Part shown: positions 23,150 to 24,796 of the stretch, one piece after another
How positions within the stretch are numbered: the first letter of the stretch is position 1
How the letters are laid out: every line of letters starts with the position of its first letter
Assembly: GCA_963593765.1 (NCBI GenBank)
Contig: CAVBBU010000019.1
Span: forward strand, 1 to 24,796
Length of the DNA: 24,796 nt
From: CAVBBU01 sp963593765
Lineage (GTDB): Bacteria; Bacillota; Clostridia; Lachnospirales; Lachnospiraceae
Reading direction: 5' to 3'
Position numbers and translations under genes: made by a program
The notes under the pieces: model-generated
Told to the model about the DNA's origin: nothing
Seen by the model: only the letters and a program-made list of their open reading frames with translations
The model's database searches: none

Positions 23150-23467
23150 CTATATAATAACATACTCCTCTGGCTCTATTGTGTCATTTTGCCCAAACAG
23201 GGTTACTTCACCTTTTCCTATGATTTTATATACTCTAATGCTGTCCGTCGGTCCTACATATCTATCTAGCTCCGATAATAATTTATTATAAAGCTTTTTT
23301 GATATCATCGCCTCAAATGCAGACTTTTGCACTCTAAATCCATATCCGCTAAGCAGCTTTACTAATTTATTCCTAAGCTTAGTTTCGGATATATCATATA
23401 TTATAAGAGTATATACATTGCCCTCTGGTTTTATATCCTCATCTGTATTCCAAAAATAATTTTCCAT
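23150..23467 (-). CDS. cas2: CRISPR adaptation protein Cas2
   Basis: A small ferredoxin-fold protein that dimerises and bridges two Cas1 dimers during spacer acquisition. It has 105 residues. The core begins at YTLIIYDISETKLRNKL (19-35) with the conserved Asp25 at the end of strand one, followed by GFRVQKSAFEAMI and VYKIIGKGEVTLFG. About 17 acidic and aromatic residues precede the first strand, a longer N-terminus than usual. It starts 4 bases after cas1 on the same strand. Confidence 0.95.
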   Translation of the reverse strand: MENYFWNTDEDIKPEGNVYTLIIYDISETKLRNKLVKLLSGYGFRVQKSAFEAMISKKLYNKLLSELDRYVGPTDSIRVYKIIGKGEVTLFGQNDTIEPEEYVII

Positions 23468-23471
23468 ACGC

Positions 23472-24476
23472 TCACCTTATTATAACTGGATTATAAATAC
23501 TTGGTTCTTCATTCTCGATAGCTCTTGATAATGCTGACACCTGTAGCTCAAGTGCCTGTCTAAATCTTGTAGGATAGTCCACGTCACTTAGATACTTCAT
23601 AGATGTTCTGAATTTATTCTCTAGCTTATGGATATAAGCCCTCATGCCATCATTGTCTATAATCACTCCTCCAGTTTCTTCATCCCTTGTAAATTGTCCT
23701 AGCTGTATCTCATATCCATTTATCATACTCATAACTGTAGTGTCTACAATTACCGCTCTCCACTCCTCCATCATATCGCTTGCAAGCGTTGGATGCTTTT
23801 CTCTATCACTATGTATAAATCCAAAATACGGATTAAGCCCCTTTGCTTGAAGCTTACCATATATTTCATTTAGTAATATAGAATATCCCAAGCTTATCAT
23901 GGAGTTAAACGGATCTTTTGGCGGTCTCTTGTTTCTGCCCGTAAAGTGAAAATCTTTATCTATAAGCATCCCCAATGCTGAAAAATATACTCTTGCTGCT
24001 AATCCTTCATAACCCATAAGTACATCTATAGCATCTGCTGTTTCTATATTTCTTTCAATTATTTTTATCTGTTTTATTTTGTCATCAATATCCACATCAC
24101 TATTTTTTGAATATCTTCTAAGTATTACTACTTGATTTGATATCTTAGCCTTAATAATACGCCTTGCAAGCCCTAGCCTAAAATCCATGTTGTCATACAG
24201 CCTAGCCTGCTGCCTTTGTCTGCTGGTATTTACATGGTTAGTCGAGGTTAGCTTTCCAAAGTAAGAACCATTAGATGAATAAAAGCTAATGTCTATGCCT
24301 CTTGTTAGGCAGCTTTTCATACACTGCGATGTGATTTGTGAATTTCCAAATATCTCTATAGCTTCTATGGGCTCTATGGGCAATGTTTTTTTCATTCCGT
24401 CTTTATAATCTATGGTAAGTCTGTTTGTCGAAAATCCTATCGTTGCTCCTTGCTCGCATATATAAATGTAGCTCAT
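23472..24476 (-). CDS. cas1: CRISPR integrase Cas1
   Basis: A metal-dependent integrase that inserts new spacers at the leader end of the array. At 334 residues it has the N-terminal beta-domain (SNGSYFGKL at 68-76) and helical catalytic domain. The metal ligands are all present: E157 in GYEGLAAR, H222 in GFIHSDREKHP, and D234/E237 in LASDMMEEWR. GRNKRPPKDPFNSMISLGY is typical of Cas1. A GGAGG ribosome site lies 9 bases before the ATG. The degenerate first repeat is about 70 bases upstream, so gene and array may share a transcript. Neither protein nor repeat lets me fix the subtype with confidence. Confidence 0.96.
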   Translation of the reverse strand: MSYIYICEQGATIGFSTNRLTIDYKDGMKKTLPIEPIEAIEIFGNSQITSQCMKSCLTRGIDISFYSSNGSYFGKLTSTNHVNTSRQRQQARLYDNMDFRLGLARRIIKAKISNQVVILRRYSKNSDVDIDDKIKQIKIIERNIETADAIDVLMGYEGLAARVYFSALGMLIDKDFHFTGRNKRPPKDPFNSMISLGYSILLNEIYGKLQAKGLNPYFGFIHSDREKHPTLASDMMEEWRAVIVDTTVMSMINGYEIQLGQFTRDEETGGVIIDNDGMRAYIHKLENKFRTSMKYLSDVDYPTRFRQALELQVSALSRAIENEEPSIYNPVIIR

Positions 24477-24548
24477 ATTCTATAACCTCCTGTTTGGAAA
24501 TTATTTTTTAGATGCTCTTCTGGCACTTCGCCACGTGCTCATATAGCG

Positions 24549-24796
24549 AAGCTAATGTCCCCTGTCGGGGTTATATATCTCAATGAAACGGCAGGATATT
24601 CTCACCAGCTTATAGTTTAGTGTTTCCGTCCCCTCATTCGGGGTTATATATCTCAATGCGTACAGGTGGACGGAGAGAAAAGCAAAAAGAAAAAGTTTCC
24701 GTCCCCTTATTCGGGGTTATATATCTCAATCTGAACATTGAGCAAGCGAGAGCAGAACCGGATTATTGTTTCCGTCCCCTCATTCGGGGTTATATA
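24549..24796 (-). CRISPR. CRISPR array, 36-bp repeats, 37-bp spacers, cut by window edge
   Basis: Repeats at 24549-24584 (degenerate), 24622-24657, 24695-24730 and 24768-24796 (29 bases visible) alternate with three spacers of exactly 37 bases (24585-24621, 24658-24694, 24731-24767). The two full repeats differ by one base (C or T in the loop). The repeat has a CCCC/GGGG stem. Read on the minus strand it begins ATTGAG and ends GGAAAC, the usual 3' end of crRNA-strand repeats. The cas1-side repeat has lost its GGAAAC half and two loop bases, which marks the trailer end. I infer leftward transcription from a leader beyond the right edge. Confidence 0.95.

Noticed and set aside
23472..24476. Assigning a definite CRISPR subtype from Cas1 or the repeat
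   Set aside because: Cas1 phylogeny does not follow subtype strictly, and no signature effector is in view, so only a resemblance is recorded.

Overview
The window reads as a chromosomal segment of an AT-rich, low-GC Gram-positive anaerobe of the class Clostridia, most likely a Lachnospiraceae-type gut or oral bacterium. The reasons are the very large sortase-anchored CnaB-rich surface protein with Ser-Asn-Ala linkers, a class B sortase, an ECF transporter S component, a PrdX/ProX-type editing protein, heavy use of ATA/TTA/AGA codons, and strong AGGAGG-type ribosome sites. The genus cannot be fixed from sequence reading alone.

Layout. (1) 1-11664, minus strand: a class B sortase (its 3' end lies off the window) overlaps by 8 bases the end of a 3650-residue cell-wall adhesin. 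The adhesin has a signal segment, a putative thioester domain, a Ser/Thr/Asn/Asp linker, about twelve CnaB-like E-box domains, a zinc-ribbon-like insert, three RGDV motifs and an IPKTG anchor. It fills about 44% of the window. (2) 11665-12288: a non-coding divergent region with 50-bp-period degenerate repeats and a structured leader. (3) 12289-13440, plus strand: an ECF S component and a uridine-kinase-like P-loop kinase. (4) 13441-17176, minus strand: small cytosolic and membrane genes (ProX-type deacylase, GNAT acetyltransferase, alpha/beta hydrolase, XRE regulator, a 74-codon unknown, and a three-segment DUF4234-like membrane protein with its own consensus promoter and terminator). (5) 17301-21477, minus strand: a barnase-like lipoprotein, recJ, glyA and apt in tight succession, probably one transcript. 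(6) 21478-21900: a regulatory region with a strong hairpin, two tandem 28-bp dyads and a promoter, leading into a plus-strand AAA/DUF4143 ATPase. (7) 23150-24796: cas2 and cas1 (minus strand) beside a CRISPR array that runs off the right edge, with no effector gene visible.

How the parts relate. The sortase should anchor the giant adhesin, and their overlap suggests translational coupling. recJ, glyA and apt are housekeeping genes (DNA repair, one-carbon supply, adenine salvage). The barnase-like gene at their head is the odd member: all its catalytic residues are in register with barnase, yet no barstar-like inhibitor is seen. The array's degenerate repeat is on the cas1 side, and its reverse complement ends in GGAAAC. 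Both suggest that the array is read leftward from a leader outside the window and that cas1-cas2 lie downstream of the array's trailer end.

The most interesting points are the repeated RGDV module and zinc ribbon in the adhesin, the barnase-like lipoprotein, the tandem dyads in front of the ATPase gene, the mutually exclusive hairpins in front of the ECF gene, and the Cas1-Cas2/array module with no effector in view.
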